DNA of 64,000 nt from Nostoc carneum NIES-2107 (GTDB lineage Bacteria; Cyanobacteriota; Cyanobacteriia; Cyanobacteriales; Nostocaceae). The position numbers and the translations under genes are program-made. Below, one piece after another: positions 19,159 through 27,662 of the stretch (positions within the stretch are counted from its first letter, which is position 1; the number at the start of each line of letters is the position of its first letter). The notes under the pieces are model-generated. The model searched no databases. It had not been told where the DNA came from and worked only from the letters and a program-made list of their open reading frames with translations. Location: assembly GCA_002368155.1 (NCBI GenBank), contig AP018180.1:7186561-7250560 (forward strand), in the 5' to 3' direction.

Positions 19159-19650
19159 ATGAACACAACTTACAAAGAGCGTAAATGGGTTTCGCGTCTG
19201 CTGGCGGTTTGTCTGTCAGCATTACTAATAGTACCCGTGCTGACTAGCTGTGGCGGTTCTCGCAACGCTTCAGTTTCCCCACCAGTTGATGATACGGCTG
19301 GAAGAACAGTGAGCGATCGCAACATCTCAAACCAAACCCAAGCTAAGAAAGGGCTAGGTACAGGACAGAAAGTAGCAATTTTGGCAGGAGCAGCAGCGCT
19401 TTACTACCTCTACAACCAGCATAAAAATGCTTCACAAGAAGGAGCGCAAGGTAAGTACTACCTTTCTAAGAATGGGCGTGTCTACTACCGCGATGCTGAA
19501 CATCGCGCCCACTGGGTAACTCCACCCTCAGAAGGAATCCGAGTCCCCGAATCGGAAGCGCAGAGATACCGCGACTACCAAGGCTATAACGGGCGCTCTA
19601 CAGGTAGAGATTTAACTGGGATCAGTGCAACTGAAGCTCCAGCATTATAG
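19159..19650 (+). CDS. Putative lipoprotein
   Basis: 163 residues with a signal peptide ending in the lipobox LTSC-GG (about residues 28-31), so probably a membrane-anchored lipoprotein. A short hydrophobic segment, VAILAGAAALYYLY, at about 73-86 may be a second membrane or glycine-zipper-like stretch. The C-terminal half (GKYYLSKNGRVYYRDAEHRAHWVTPPSEGIRVPESEAQRYRDYQGYNG) is aromatic and basic. No catalytic motif; function unknown. It lies 92 bp upstream of the next small gene on the same strand and may be co-expressed with it. Confidence 0.75.
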   Translation: MNTTYKERKWVSRLLAVCLSALLIVPVLTSCGGSRNASVSPPVDDTAGRTVSDRNISNQTQAKKGLGTGQKVAILAGAAALYYLYNQHKNASQEGAQGKYYLSKNGRVYYRDAEHRAHWVTPPSEGIRVPESEAQRYRDYQGYNGRSTGRDLTGISATEAPAL

Positions 19651-19742
19651 ATAAATAAAACGTGTGTGCAATTAACAGCGGCTTCCCGAAGGATAACGCC
19701 TGTCGCGCACGTGGAAACCACGAATTAATCAGGAGATAGATC

Positions 19743-20057
19743 ATGGTAGATGATTTTTTCCGCAAAGCGAAGGATTTTTTCTTAGGGAACAATAATCAAG
19801 CTGAAGAAGATTACCGCGATCGCGATGTTCGTCCAGCCAGCGAAGATCCCTATGGCGATCCCGCAGATCAGGACGTTTACAGTAACGCCATCCCAGCCAG
19901 CCAAGACCCTTATGGTGACCCCGCTGATGTTTACGGCAACGCCATCCCTGCTAGCCAAGACCCCTACGGCGACCCCGCAGACCAGAACGTTTTCGGCGAT
20001 GTCCGCCCAGCTAGCGAAGATCCCTACGGCGATCCTGCGGATGAAGAATACCGTTAA
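19743..20057 (+). CDS. Small acidic protein with tandem PAS(E/Q)DPYGDPAD repeats
   Basis: 104 residues. After an N-terminal amphipathic stretch (MVDDFFRKAKDFFLGNNN), the rest consists of four imperfect copies of a 17- to 20-residue unit with core PAS-E/Q-DPYGDPAD, separated by short linkers (DVRP, SNAIP, GNAIP, GDVRP). Repeat copies differ at synonymous sites, so the array is not brand new. Ribosome site AGGAGA about 8 nt upstream. Acidic, Pro/Asp-rich repeats may be disordered and might bind cations or a partner; no function is known. Confidence 0.8.
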   Translation: MVDDFFRKAKDFFLGNNNQAEEDYRDRDVRPASEDPYGDPADQDVYSNAIPASQDPYGDPADVYGNAIPASQDPYGDPADQNVFGDVRPASEDPYGDPADEEYR

Positions 20058-20100
20058 CAACAGATAATAGTGGGATCAATTCTTAAACTTGTTTTGAACT

Positions 20101-20134
20101 AAAGCAGCGGCAATTAATGCTACTGCTTTTTATT
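20101..20134 (+). terminator. Terminator after the repeat protein gene
   Basis: Stem AAAGCAG / CTGCTTT with an inner GCA/TGC pairing, followed by TTTTATTT, 44 bp after the stop. Confidence 0.75.
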
Positions 20135-20368
20135 TATTTGATTTCTTAATATAAAAATTTAGTAATTGTCAAAATTAATACTAACAGCTTCGCCTCGATA
20201 TCAGATTGATTATGCATAAATTTTATAAATCAAAATCAAGGCTAGTATATATTTATTTTGAGGATTATAAACTAATTTAGAAATTTATTTATACAAAACA
20301 CAATGTTAGTAACTGATAAATAAATGACAGGCGTAATCTGTAATTTTTCTGACTGGGCACATAGCTAT
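20135..20368. other. AT-rich intergenic DNA
   Basis: No gene on either strand. A 73-codon minus-strand frame overlapping 20289-20510 shadows the small plus-strand ORF and the repeat cluster, so it is not called. Confidence 0.5.
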
Positions 20369-20378
20369 AAGATATCGC

Positions 20379-20408
20379 TATATTGCCGCTGATTGCCGCT
20401 GATTGCCG
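20379..20408 (+). promoter_or_regulatory. 10-bp iteron cluster A, upstream of the 65-codon ORF
   Basis: Three head-to-tail 10-mers ending ATTGCCG (two are perfect CTGATTGCCG), with exact 10-bp spacing, about 55 bp before the ATG at 20464. Direct repeats on one helical face suit a cooperatively binding regulator. Related clusters precede the next two genes. Confidence 0.7.
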
Positions 20409-20463
20409 TTCAAATGTATACTTTTTGCATTGAGATATATCTATATAACAGAGGTACATCACC

Positions 20464-20661
20464 ATGAGCCAAACTCCTATAAATAAAAGTCTGGCTAGAA
20501 AAGTATGCAAACATAAGGCAGGTGATACTTGGGACGAAGGTTGTTGTGGAGAAGATTTTTTAGCACAAAATTATTTTGGCAATCTTGAGGAGCAAGAGCA
20601 TGAGAGTACAACATCTGTGAAACAACTGACAATTAGAGACACTTTGAAACAAATCAATTGA
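20464..20661 (+). CDS. Small cysteine-containing ORF of the iteron/NACHT locus
   Basis: 65 residues, MSQTPINKSLARKVCKHKAGDTWDEGCCGEDFLAQNYFGNLEE.., with three cysteines in the N-terminal 30 residues (VCKH and GCCGED) and an acidic/polar tail. An AGAGG site is about 10 nt upstream. No family recognised. Support for coding: a plausible ribosome site and an iteron array positioned like those of the two downstream genes. A peptide precursor or a small regulator are both possible. Confidence 0.5.
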   Translation: MSQTPINKSLARKVCKHKAGDTWDEGCCGEDFLAQNYFGNLEEQEHESTTSVKQLTIRDTLKQIN

Positions 20662-21159
20662 TGAAATAGAGATTTAAGTAATTTATAATACTTAAATTAA
20701 GTTTGTTTACTGTAGTGCAATACCATTTCTCTAAAATCTGACTAAACGTCAATCTCCGCTTCTCTTTGTCCTTGCATCAGCGCATGTTGAGCTTTTAGTT
20801 AGTTTTGGAGAATTGGTACAAGTAGCCTTCATTAACTGCGTATATCAATAACTAATGAGAAGTGGCTAGATACTAGGGATTAAGGCAATATTTTTTACTT
20901 ATAAATCAGCAATTTTTCAGTTCAATTCTCCATTAATATTTACCTTTAATACAAGGCTGAAGGAGTAAAAGAATATGATTATCTACCTAAAGTCTTAGTA
21001 CGTATAATTCATTTTTGTCTATGTATTCAATTAGCTTGATATCAAGTAGCTAATGCTTGTCAGTCTCTAGGCAGAAGGTTGTTTGTCATGATTAACCACA
21101 ACTAGTAAAGGTTTTAGATTATCAAAACAACTTTGTCAAACCATCTGAGAACTAAGTAT
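20662..21159. other. Gene-free AT-rich spacer
   Basis: About 500 bp with no credible ORF. Short runs of T and A and no strong palindrome before iteron cluster B. Confidence 0.5.
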
Positions 21160-21200
21160 CTTATATCGCCTAATTTCCGCTAATTTCACTTATATTGCCG
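21160..21200 (+). promoter_or_regulatory. 10-bp iteron cluster B, upstream of the 72-codon ORF
   Basis: Four units (CTTATATCGC, CTAATTTCCG, CTAATTTCAC, then TTATATTGCCG) at 10-bp spacing, same orientation as cluster A but more degenerate. About 225 bp before the ATG at 21426 and just ahead of the structured leader. Confidence 0.6.
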
Positions 21201-21269
21201 TTTAATTTAACCCAAGAATGCCGTTCTATTCTGTCATATTATATGTAGTCAAAAAAATGGCCTAGATTC

Positions 21270-21381
21270 AAACCCAGAGGCTACCTAGACCACGACATAA
21301 AACTATTATCTAATTTTCAGATTATCATACTTGCCAAAGTATGAAACTAAAATCTGATGCTGTGTGGTTTTCTCTGGGTTT
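21270..21381 (+). ncRNA. Nested hairpin: structured 5' leader or small RNA
   Basis: Consecutive complementary pairs nest around one centre: AAACCCAGAG (21270-21279) with CTCTGGGTTT (21372-21381); ACCAC (21289) with GTGGT (21364); TCAGATT (21317) with AATCTGA (21350); TCATACTT (21325) with AAGTATGA (21337), loop GCCA. The 112-nt structure ends 44 nt before the ATG of the 72-codon ORF. It matches no riboswitch class I know. Confidence 0.55.
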
Positions 21382-21425
21382 TAGCTCTAGAGTCTTGACT
21401 CCAATATCTTGAAGAGGAAAGAACA

Positions 21426-21644
21426 ATGCCTAACACAGATCAGTCAGTTAATAGCAATATTTCAGTAGATGCTTGTGGTTCAACACCTGTACATATCAAG
21501 CCTACAGAAGAATTTCCCCCGAATAGTATAGCCAGCTTGATGATTGCTACAGCAATTCTATTACGAGCATTGACAGGACTAATTCAGGTTTTAGTTTCTA
21601 CCAAACAGCAGAAAGGCAGTAAAGATAAAGCAAAAAGTCAATAG
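21426..21644 (+). CDS. Small single-span membrane protein of the iteron/NACHT locus
   Basis: 72 residues. A polar N-terminus (MPNTDQSVNSNISVDACGSTPVHIKPTEEFPP) precedes one hydrophobic helix (SIASLMIATAILLRALTGLIQVLVS, about 34-58) and a very basic tail (TKQQKGSKDKAKSQ), predicting an inner-membrane protein with a cytosolic C-terminus. GAGG is about 10 nt upstream and a strong terminator follows. Size and shape recall small membrane-acting peptides or toxins, but no family is recognised. Confidence 0.6.
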   Translation: MPNTDQSVNSNISVDACGSTPVHIKPTEEFPPNSIASLMIATAILLRALTGLIQVLVSTKQQKGSKDKAKSQ

Positions 21645-21676
21645 TCAGGATTTCTATCTAAATCTTAGACTCCTAC

Positions 21677-21702
21677 CCCCAGCAACAATGCTGGGGTTTT
21701 TT
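21677..21702 (+). terminator. Rho-independent terminator
   Basis: Stem CCCCAGC / GCTGGGG, loop AACAAT, then TTTTTT, 33 bp after the 72-codon ORF. A textbook terminator, indicating that this small gene is its own transcription unit. Confidence 0.92.
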
Positions 21703-21742
21703 ATTCAAATACATATTTAACCAAAAATTTGAAAGCATTAAA

Positions 21743-21782
21743 CGGCAATAAGCGGTAATTAGCAGTAATCAACGGCGATTTG
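21743..21782 (-). promoter_or_regulatory. 10-bp iteron cluster C, upstream of the NACHT gene
   Basis: Four units at exact 10-bp spacing (CGGCAATAAG, CGGTAATTAG, CAGTAATCAA, CGGCGATTTG), the inverse orientation of clusters A and B, about 217 bp before the NACHT ATG. Sharing of this motif by three neighbouring genes implies common control. Confidence 0.65.
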
Positions 21783-21998
21783 AGATAAAACTATATTTTT
21801 AGCTCTATCATAGAAGATTGGTAGCTTGTTACGCTTTCACCAAATTATCGAATTGTTTTAATAATGAATTTATGGTGATGTAGCCACACAATTATCAAGC
21901 TATAAGCAGTTTCAAGATTAGATTACTTGTAGGGATAGAGCGAGCTTCCGAATAGCAACACAGTTATCAACCTATAAGCGGTTTCCAGGAGTTTAACA

Positions 21999-24428
21999 AT
22001 GGCAGCAATTGAAGTTAATCAAGAAGTCTTCAATAGATTGAAACAGGCTTATAGCCAAAAATTTGGCAGTTCTCCAAAAAGGCTTATGTCAAAACTTAAT
22101 TATCAATTTCAGCACGATATTGATGGTAATAACTTAATCTCTGAAAGAACCATTCGTAATTTTTTTAACAATTCGCCGACTCCCAAGATCCAGGAGACAA
22201 ATCTTAATTATCTATGTGATATTTTACTATCCTGCGAAAGTTATGAAAAAGCAGTGAAAGAATTTGCACCTGTCAGTAAACACGTCAAACGCAGCTGGTT
22301 AGAATCGTACTTAAATTATCTCAGAAATGAATGTAACAGCGTAAAAGTATTAACTATGGAGAAGCCTGTTAATTTAGATGAGATATTTGTCAAGGTAAAT
22401 ATTGTAGAAAGTATTAAAGGACGACGAGTTATATCAATCGGTGAATTAGAAGATAGTAGTGTAGATTGTAATCGATTTGGTCAGGTAGTATATCAAAAAG
22501 AAGTGCCAGGTATAGATGTAGTAAAAAAACACCACAGGTTAATGATATGGGGGATGGCAGGAGCAGGTAAGACTACTTTTTTAAAATATCTAGCCATGTA
22601 CTTTTTACAGGAGTTCAATAATCAGAAGAATGATGACGAAAAACTATTGCCATTTTTAATTTCACTAAAAAAATTTGCAGAAGATAAAAATAATCCAAGC
22701 CTTATAGATGCTTTTATACAAGAAGTGGCTAAATGTATTGATGTTGATATCAACAATATTAGCAATAATTTGGAGCAGTTCATTAAGGAAAATTTGGAGC
22801 AAGGAAACTGCTGGATTTTGCTAGATGGATTAGATGAAGTTTTAGCTCAACATACTAATGATGTATATAAACGTATTGATGAGTTTAATGCTCAGTACAG
22901 TAAAAATCATGTAGTGATTACTTGCCGTCATGGTGCTTGTGAATATGTTTTTAAAGATTTTGTAGAAGTAGAGATAGCCGATTTTGATGATAAAGAAATA
23001 GAAGACTTTATCAGAAGATGGTTTATTAATAGTCAAAAACAAGATAAAATAGAAAATCTTATACTTAAGTTAGAAGCTAACCCTTCTATCAAAGAATTAG
23101 CTAAAAATCCTTTGTTACTAACATTATTATGTCTCGTTGCAGGAGAAAATTATGATTTACCTATAAATAGATACTCACTATATCAAGAGGCTGCAGATGT
23201 ACTACTACGAAAATGGGATGCTACTAGAAATATAGAACGACAAAAAATTTATAATGAATTTTCTCGCTGGCACAAAATTAATATGTTAGGAGAAATTGCA
23301 TATAATGCTTTTATTCAGAATCCACAAAAGTATTTCTGGCATAAGTGGGAATTAGGAACCCAAATTCGGAAATTTATTGAAAATATAGAAGGTTTTAAAA
23401 CTACAAACTTAGATGATGATAGTCAATATATTTTAAAAATCATTGAGACTCATCATGGACTTATGTCTGAGCAAGCTAAAGGTATTTATGCATTCTCACA
23501 TTTAAGTTTCCAAGAATATTTTACTGCACAATATATTTTAGAAAAGCGTGACACTATTCCTTTAAATAATATTATCAAACAATATGCGACAAATTATCAG
23601 TGGCGAGAGATATTTATAATTATTGCTTCAGGGCTTTCACAAGCTGATTATTTTATAAAATTAATTTTTTCATATGCAAATGAATTCGTAAAGAGTGATG
23701 AATTACAAAAAATGCTGAAATGGCTAGATAAATTAACGACTTCATTGCAGGTTTCATCTAGTTCGTGGAGAGCTTTTTACTTAACTATAGATTTAGATAC
23801 AGATTTATATATTGATAATGAGATAAATGTTGACCGTAATATTGCTGAAAGTTTATCTGTGAAGCTTAGACAGATTAACGAAAAACGTAATAAAATTATA
23901 CCTACTAAACCCAAAAATATAATTGCCAGAAATTTATCAGTTATTCACAATTTTGCTTGTGCTCGCGCAGACAATAGAAGCTGGAAAATTTACAAAGCTA
24001 GTAAATTTATTCGGCAACGTTTAGGTGTAAATAACAGTTTTTCTTTAGAAGAAAAATTGCAAGAAACAATAAATATTGCAAGAGATAATAGCGATTTTAA
24101 TTTAGCAGATGCTTTGCAAGCTTTACAAGATTGGCAACCTTCCAGCCATGCTAATTCACCATCAGAATGGCAAAAGTGGGCAGACGAATTACAAAAAGTG
24201 ATGATTGACAATCTAGATATTGGTTACAATGTCTCATTCTCCGAAGAGGATGCTAAAGCTCTAGATAACTACCTCTATCTTAGTAATCTTTTATTAGATT
24301 GTATTTTAGCAGGTAGCTATACCAGTAAAGATGTCCGAGAAGAACTGATTGATAACTTACTGTTGCCAAGAGAACGTATTCTGCCACATCTTTTTCGAGA
24401 AGGAGCTAGCAATAGCTTACAAGAATGA
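21999..24428 (+). CDS. NACHT-domain STAND NTPase
   Basis: 809 residues. N-terminal about 95 residues (FNRLKQAYSQKFG..LISERTIRNFFN..NLNYLCDILL) look like a helix-turn-helix-type module of cyanobacterial NACHT proteins. The NACHT core has Walker A GMAGAGKTTF (about 185), Walker B WILLDGLDEV (about 272), sensor VVITCRHGA, and the winged-helix/arm motif SHLSFQEYFTAQYIL (about 500). The C-terminal 280 residues are helical with no clear repeats. Bacterial NACHT proteins include antiphage (bNACHT) sensors that act by cell suicide, and transcription regulators. AGGAG is about 9 nt upstream. AT-rich compared with the neighbouring core genes. Confidence 0.88.
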   Translation: MAAIEVNQEVFNRLKQAYSQKFGSSPKRLMSKLNYQFQHDIDGNNLISERTIRNFFNNSPTPKIQETNLNYLCDILLSCESYEKAVKEFAPVSKHVKRSWLESYLNYLRNECNSVKVLTMEKPVNLDEIFVKVNIVESIKGRRVISIGELEDSSVDCNRFGQVVYQKEVPGIDVVKKHHRLMIWGMAGAGKTTFLKYLAMYFLQEFNNQKNDDEKLLPFLISLKKFAEDKNNPSLIDAFIQEVAKCIDVDINNISNNLEQFIKENLEQGNCWILLDGLDEVLAQHTNDVYKRIDEFNAQYSKNHVVITCRHGACEYVFKDFVEVEIADFDDKEIEDFIRRWFINSQKQDKIENLILKLEANPSIKELAKNPLLLTLLCLVAGENYDLPINRYSLYQEAADVLLRKWDATRNIERQKIYNEFSRWHKINMLGEIAYNAFIQNPQKYFWHKWELGTQIRKFIENIEGFKTTNLDDDSQYILKIIETHHGLMSEQAKGIYAFSHLSFQEYFTAQYILEKRDTIPLNNIIKQYATNYQWREIFIIIASGLSQADYFIKLIFSYANEFVKSDELQKMLKWLDKLTTSLQVSSSSWRAFYLTIDLDTDLYIDNEINVDRNIAESLSVKLRQINEKRNKIIPTKPKNIIARNLSVIHNFACARADNRSWKIYKASKFIRQRLGVNNSFSLEEKLQETINIARDNSDFNLADALQALQDWQPSSHANSPSEWQKWADELQKVMIDNLDIGYNVSFSEEDAKALDNYLYLSNLLLDCILAGSYTSKDVREELIDNLLLPRERILPHLFREGASNSLQE

Positions 24429-24474
24429 TTGAAGAGCTTTACTCAACTTGTTGGCAAAAGTATATCTATTAAGC

Positions 24475-25482
24475 TCAAATTCTGGTTGTTGCTAATATTT
24501 TCTGTGCTTGGTCAATATTTAAACGTACTGATTGAGCAGAAACACGTAAAGCAGATTTCTCTTCATCGGTGAGATTTAATTCCAAAACACTCTCAATTCC
24601 GCCGCAACTTAAGCGACAGGGAACGCCGATAACAATGTCGTTTAAACCATATTCACCTTGAAGATATGCGGCTATGGGCAACAACCGTGACTGATTCAGC
24701 AAAATCGATTCTACCATTACGCTAACAGCAGAGGCAGGAGCAAAAAAAGCGCCTCCTGTTTGCATCAATTCCACTATTTCTGCACCACCATTACGGGTTC
24801 TCTGTACTAAGCGTTCTATGGTGGCTGCATCTAATAATTCTGTAATGGGAACACCATTAACATTGGCATAACGGGGTAAGGGAACCATTAAATCGCCGTG
24901 GCTACCTAATACCATTGCTTTGACATCAGCTGGTAAAACCCCTAATTCCAGCGCAATGAAGGTTTCAAAGCGGGCTGAGTCTAAAACGCCAGCCATGCCC
25001 ATAACACGATGTTTAGCGACAAATCCCTGCTGGTTGGGGCGAGTTAAGCCTGTAGCTTGCCCAACTAAATAAGTCATCACATCCAAAGGATTAGTGACGA
25101 CAATAAAAATAGCATTAGGAGAGTGAGCGATCGCATTTTTGGCTGCTTCTACTACAATCTTGGCATTGATGATCAGTAAGTCATCCCTAGTCATGCCTGG
25201 TTTGCGGGGAAGTCCGGCTGTAATCACCACAATTTCCGAACCTGCGGTATCAATATAATCGTTGGTGCCAATAATCCGACGATTATGTAATTCAATGCCC
25301 CTAGACTCCATCAAATCCAAAGCCAATCCTTGAGGCATTCCAGGGACGATATCTAATAAAACTACATCTGCAAGATTTTTCTCAGCAATCCGTTGGGCTA
25401 GGGTACTACCAACTCTACCTGCGCCAATAATACTGACGCGAGGAAAACTACAAACAATAGAGGGATCGGATGAATAAAACAT
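24475..25482 (-). CDS. mdh: Malate dehydrogenase (LDH-like family)
   Basis: NAD-dependent interconversion of malate and oxaloacetate. 335 residues from ATG 25482; an upstream TTG would add seven. NAD-binding GAGRVGSTLAQ; the specificity loop ITAGLPRKPGMTRDDLL carries Arg where lactate dehydrogenases have Gln, indicating malate; VVTNPLDVMTYL and the catalytic-His segment VLGSHGDLMVPLP are intact. Belongs to the tetrameric LDH-like MDH group. It faces the NACHT gene convergently with a 46-bp gap. Confidence 0.93.
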   Translation of the reverse strand: MFYSSDPSIVCSFPRVSIIGAGRVGSTLAQRIAEKNLADVVLLDIVPGMPQGLALDLMESRGIELHNRRIIGTNDYIDTAGSEIVVITAGLPRKPGMTRDDLLIINAKIVVEAAKNAIAHSPNAIFIVVTNPLDVMTYLVGQATGLTRPNQQGFVAKHRVMGMAGVLDSARFETFIALELGVLPADVKAMVLGSHGDLMVPLPRYANVNGVPITELLDAATIERLVQRTRNGGAEIVELMQTGGAFFAPASAVSVMVESILLNQSRLLPIAAYLQGEYGLNDIVIGVPCRLSCGGIESVLELNLTDEEKSALRVSAQSVRLNIDQAQKILATTRI

Positions 25483-25824
25483 AAGCTGGGGTAGGTAGTG
25501 CAATTTTGTATAAACAATAAGTCGTAGTAAGCATTTGAGTGCTTAAAAACAGCATTCAAGCCTTTACTACAAACTTAACGTACCCCTGAAGCTTAGGTGT
25601 TATTGAAGGCGGCGATAAAATTCATTGAAAGTGGCGGGAAACTCATATCCGTGGGTGGACAAGGTTATTCTCCCCATCACTTAGGGTATTGAGCATTGGT
25701 AAATTCTTCCCCATGCCCAATGCCCCATGCCCCCTTCGGGTGAATCCTTCGGATACGCTACGCGAGCGCAGTCGCCTGCGGAGGGAAACCCTCCTGCAGC
25801 GCTGTCTCACCATGCCCTATTCCC
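25483..25824. other. Intergenic region with dispersed repeats
   Basis: About 340 bp without a gene. From 25690 it contains ATTGGTAAATT-like and CCCATGCC-like simple repeats and a copy of the common Nostocales CTTCGGATACGCTACGCGAGCG repeat family (about 25747-25790), which can fold on itself. No regulatory site is assigned. Confidence 0.55.
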
Positions 25825-26040
25825 TTATTTAAATTCTTCCAATTGATCCAAACGTAACCAAATATTTGGTGTTGGAACTAGTCCAAACTTCACTAAGGCG
25901 TAATCACCTTTAACATCTACAATTTCGCCTTTGCTATCAAACAAGTAAGCCGGAAAGCGAGAATCACTGGCTTGTGCTTCTAAACTATTTTCTAATTTTT
26001 CGCGGATAGCGCGAACCATATCTCCTTTTTTAACTGCCAT
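25825..26040 (-). CDS. ndhO: NAD(P)H-quinone oxidoreductase subunit O
   Basis: A 71-residue cyanobacterial/chloroplast NDH-1 subunit O. This small peripheral protein of the hydrophilic arm takes part in cyclic electron flow and respiration at the thylakoid. Recognised by [26 protein letters not shown] and the C-terminal [21 protein letters not shown]. Full length for the family. Lies 110 bp downstream of mutM on the same strand. Confidence 0.96.
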   Translation of the reverse strand: MAVKKGDMVRAIREKLENSLEAQASDSRFPAYLFDSKGEIVDVKGDYALVKFGLVPTPNIWLRLDQLEEFK

Positions 26041-26150
26041 GAGATTCCCTCAATGTTTTGTTAATTGTTTTATACAGGATCTTAGCTTGCAGTAATACTC
26101 AAAAATACAAGCCTACTATTTATATGTTTCTATGATTAGAGTTAGCTAAA

Positions 26151-27041
26151 CTAATGCTGACATTCGGGGCAAAAATGACTAGATCGCCCTGCTAACTTAA
26201 TTCGCTGTATCACATTACCACAAACTCGACAAGGTTCTCCGGTGCGGTTGTATACTAACGCCACACCGCCATAATTACCATTAACGCCTTTGACATTGAG
26301 GAAATTGCTAAAAGTTGTACCACCAGCCGCGATACTGGCTTCTAATACTTGAATAATCGCAGTTCGCAACAGATCTATTTGCTCTCGGCGCAAATCGGTA
26401 CAAAAGGTTTCTGGTAAAATCCCACTCTTGAAAAGCGCCTCATCAGCATAAATGTTACCTAAGCCCGCGACAACTGACTGATCTAATAAAGCAGTCTTGA
26501 TAGGACGGCGGCGATTTTTGAGTTTTTGCGCCAAATATTCAACTGTAAATTCTGGTGAAAACGGATCTACTGCTAATTTTGCTAACCCAGTAATGATATT
26601 TTCTACCGCTACATTTGGTGGCACCCACCACATTTGACCAAAAGTACGCTGATCGACAAATCGCAATTCCTGTTGATCCCCAAAAAATAATCTGACTCGC
26701 GTGTGCTTATGTAATGGTTCATCTCGATGCAGCCATAGTAACTGACCAGTCATTCGCAAATGCGCCCCTAGCCAAGCGGGAGAGAGGGGAGATGAGGGAG
26801 AATTTGGGTGTTCTCCTTGTGCTGAGGCTTGGGGATCGGGAGTCAGTTGGGCGAGGAGATATTTACCACGACGATACCAACTGGTAATAGCACTCCCTTT
26901 AATGCCATCAATAAATTCACCAACAGAAAACGGGTAGGCAATGGTGCGATCTAGCAACACATCACCACCCGTGATTTCTTGATTCAGGGTCAATTGATTA
27001 AGACCCCTGCGGACTGTTTCAACTTCAGGCAGTTCAGGCAT
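26151..27041 (-). CDS. mutM: Formamidopyrimidine-DNA glycosylase
   Basis: Excises 8-oxoguanine and ring-opened purines from oxidised DNA and cuts the abasic strand. 296 residues. The N-terminal catalytic PELPEVE (Pro2/Glu3), RRGKYLL (Lys near 60), H2TH region (DQSVVAGLGNIYADEALF) and C-terminal zinc finger CRVCG..CPEC are all present. An insertion of about 15 Ser/Pro-rich residues (ASAQGEHPNSPSSPLSP, near residue 75) expands a loop. Downstream of psaE as in other Nostocales, matching a role in repair of photo-oxidative damage. Confidence 0.96.
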   Translation of the reverse strand: MPELPEVETVRRGLNQLTLNQEITGGDVLLDRTIAYPFSVGEFIDGIKGSAITSWYRRGKYLLAQLTPDPQASAQGEHPNSPSSPLSPAWLGAHLRMTGQLLWLHRDEPLHKHTRVRLFFGDQQELRFVDQRTFGQMWWVPPNVAVENIITGLAKLAVDPFSPEFTVEYLAQKLKNRRRPIKTALLDQSVVAGLGNIYADEALFKSGILPETFCTDLRREQIDLLRTAIIQVLEASIAAGGTTFSNFLNVKGVNGNYGGVALVYNRTGEPCRVCGNVIQRIKLAGRSSHFCPECQH

Positions 27042-27193
27042 TCAAACAGAGTTAAGCAAGCTATTTGCTTGTTGAGGATAGGGAGTAGAGAGTGTGGAAG
27101 TAGTAAATTACCTCCAAAGTTCTCAGGGTTGGCTTGTGACCCTAGAACTCCTCTCCATCATCCCATTAAAGAATCCCCTTGTAGCTTCGGCGC

Positions 27194-27406
27194 TTACTTG
27201 CCTGCTTTTGCTTTTGGAGCTTCAATTTCCAATAATTCGCTTTCAGCAAAGTTATTGGTATTGATTCCTGAATAATTGACCTTGTCAAAACGGACAATCA
27301 CAGAATACTTGATACCGCTTTGGTCAATAGACGCTACGGTACCTACATCTTGAAACCAGTAGGACTCTGGTCTGAGAATACGTACTTTAGAACCACGTTG
27401 AACCAT
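27194..27406 (-). CDS. psaE: Photosystem I reaction centre subunit IV
   Basis: A 70-residue PsaE, a stromal-side beta-barrel subunit that helps dock ferredoxin/flavodoxin and supports cyclic flow. Recognised by [30 protein letters not shown] and [23 protein letters not shown], full length, with a short Ala/Lys-rich tail typical of cyanobacteria. Separated from downstream mutM by 152 bp, so possibly its own transcript. Confidence 0.98.
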   Translation of the reverse strand: MVQRGSKVRILRPESYWFQDVGTVASIDQSGIKYSVIVRFDKVNYSGINTNNFAESELLEIEAPKAKAGK

Positions 27407-27519
27407 GAGTTTTTTCCCTTTTAGTTATCAATCGCCAATGTATGAAGGCTAATTGATTTCACTCTACAACCTGACGGACGTAGCAAGAAGCATTGTTAAG
27501 TTATTTTTCCTATTGGGGC

Positions 27520-27662
27520 ATGGGGCATGGGGAATTGGGCATTGGTAATTGGTAATTGGTAATTGGTAATTGGTAATTGGTAATTGGTGTTCGTTATTTG
27601 TTCCCCTTATCTCCCTCATCATCCCAGTCCCCAGTCCCCAGTCCCCAGTCCCCAGTCCCTTT
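27520..27662. repeat. Heptamer arrays (GGTAATT)n and (CCCCAGT)n
   Basis: Six perfect tandem GGTAATT units (about 27547-27589) and four to five CCCCAGT units (about 27625-27660), preceded by GGGGCAT copies. Located in the promoter-side region of psaE and downstream of the fibrillin gene. Confidence 0.9.

Noticed and set aside
20289-20510. 73-aa minus-strand ORF
   Set aside because: It covers the iteron cluster and the start of the plus-strand small ORF, and has no ribosome site.
27540-27662. CRISPR-like repeat array
   Set aside because: The units are 7 bp with no spacers; these are STRR heptamers. No CRISPR array or cas gene was found.
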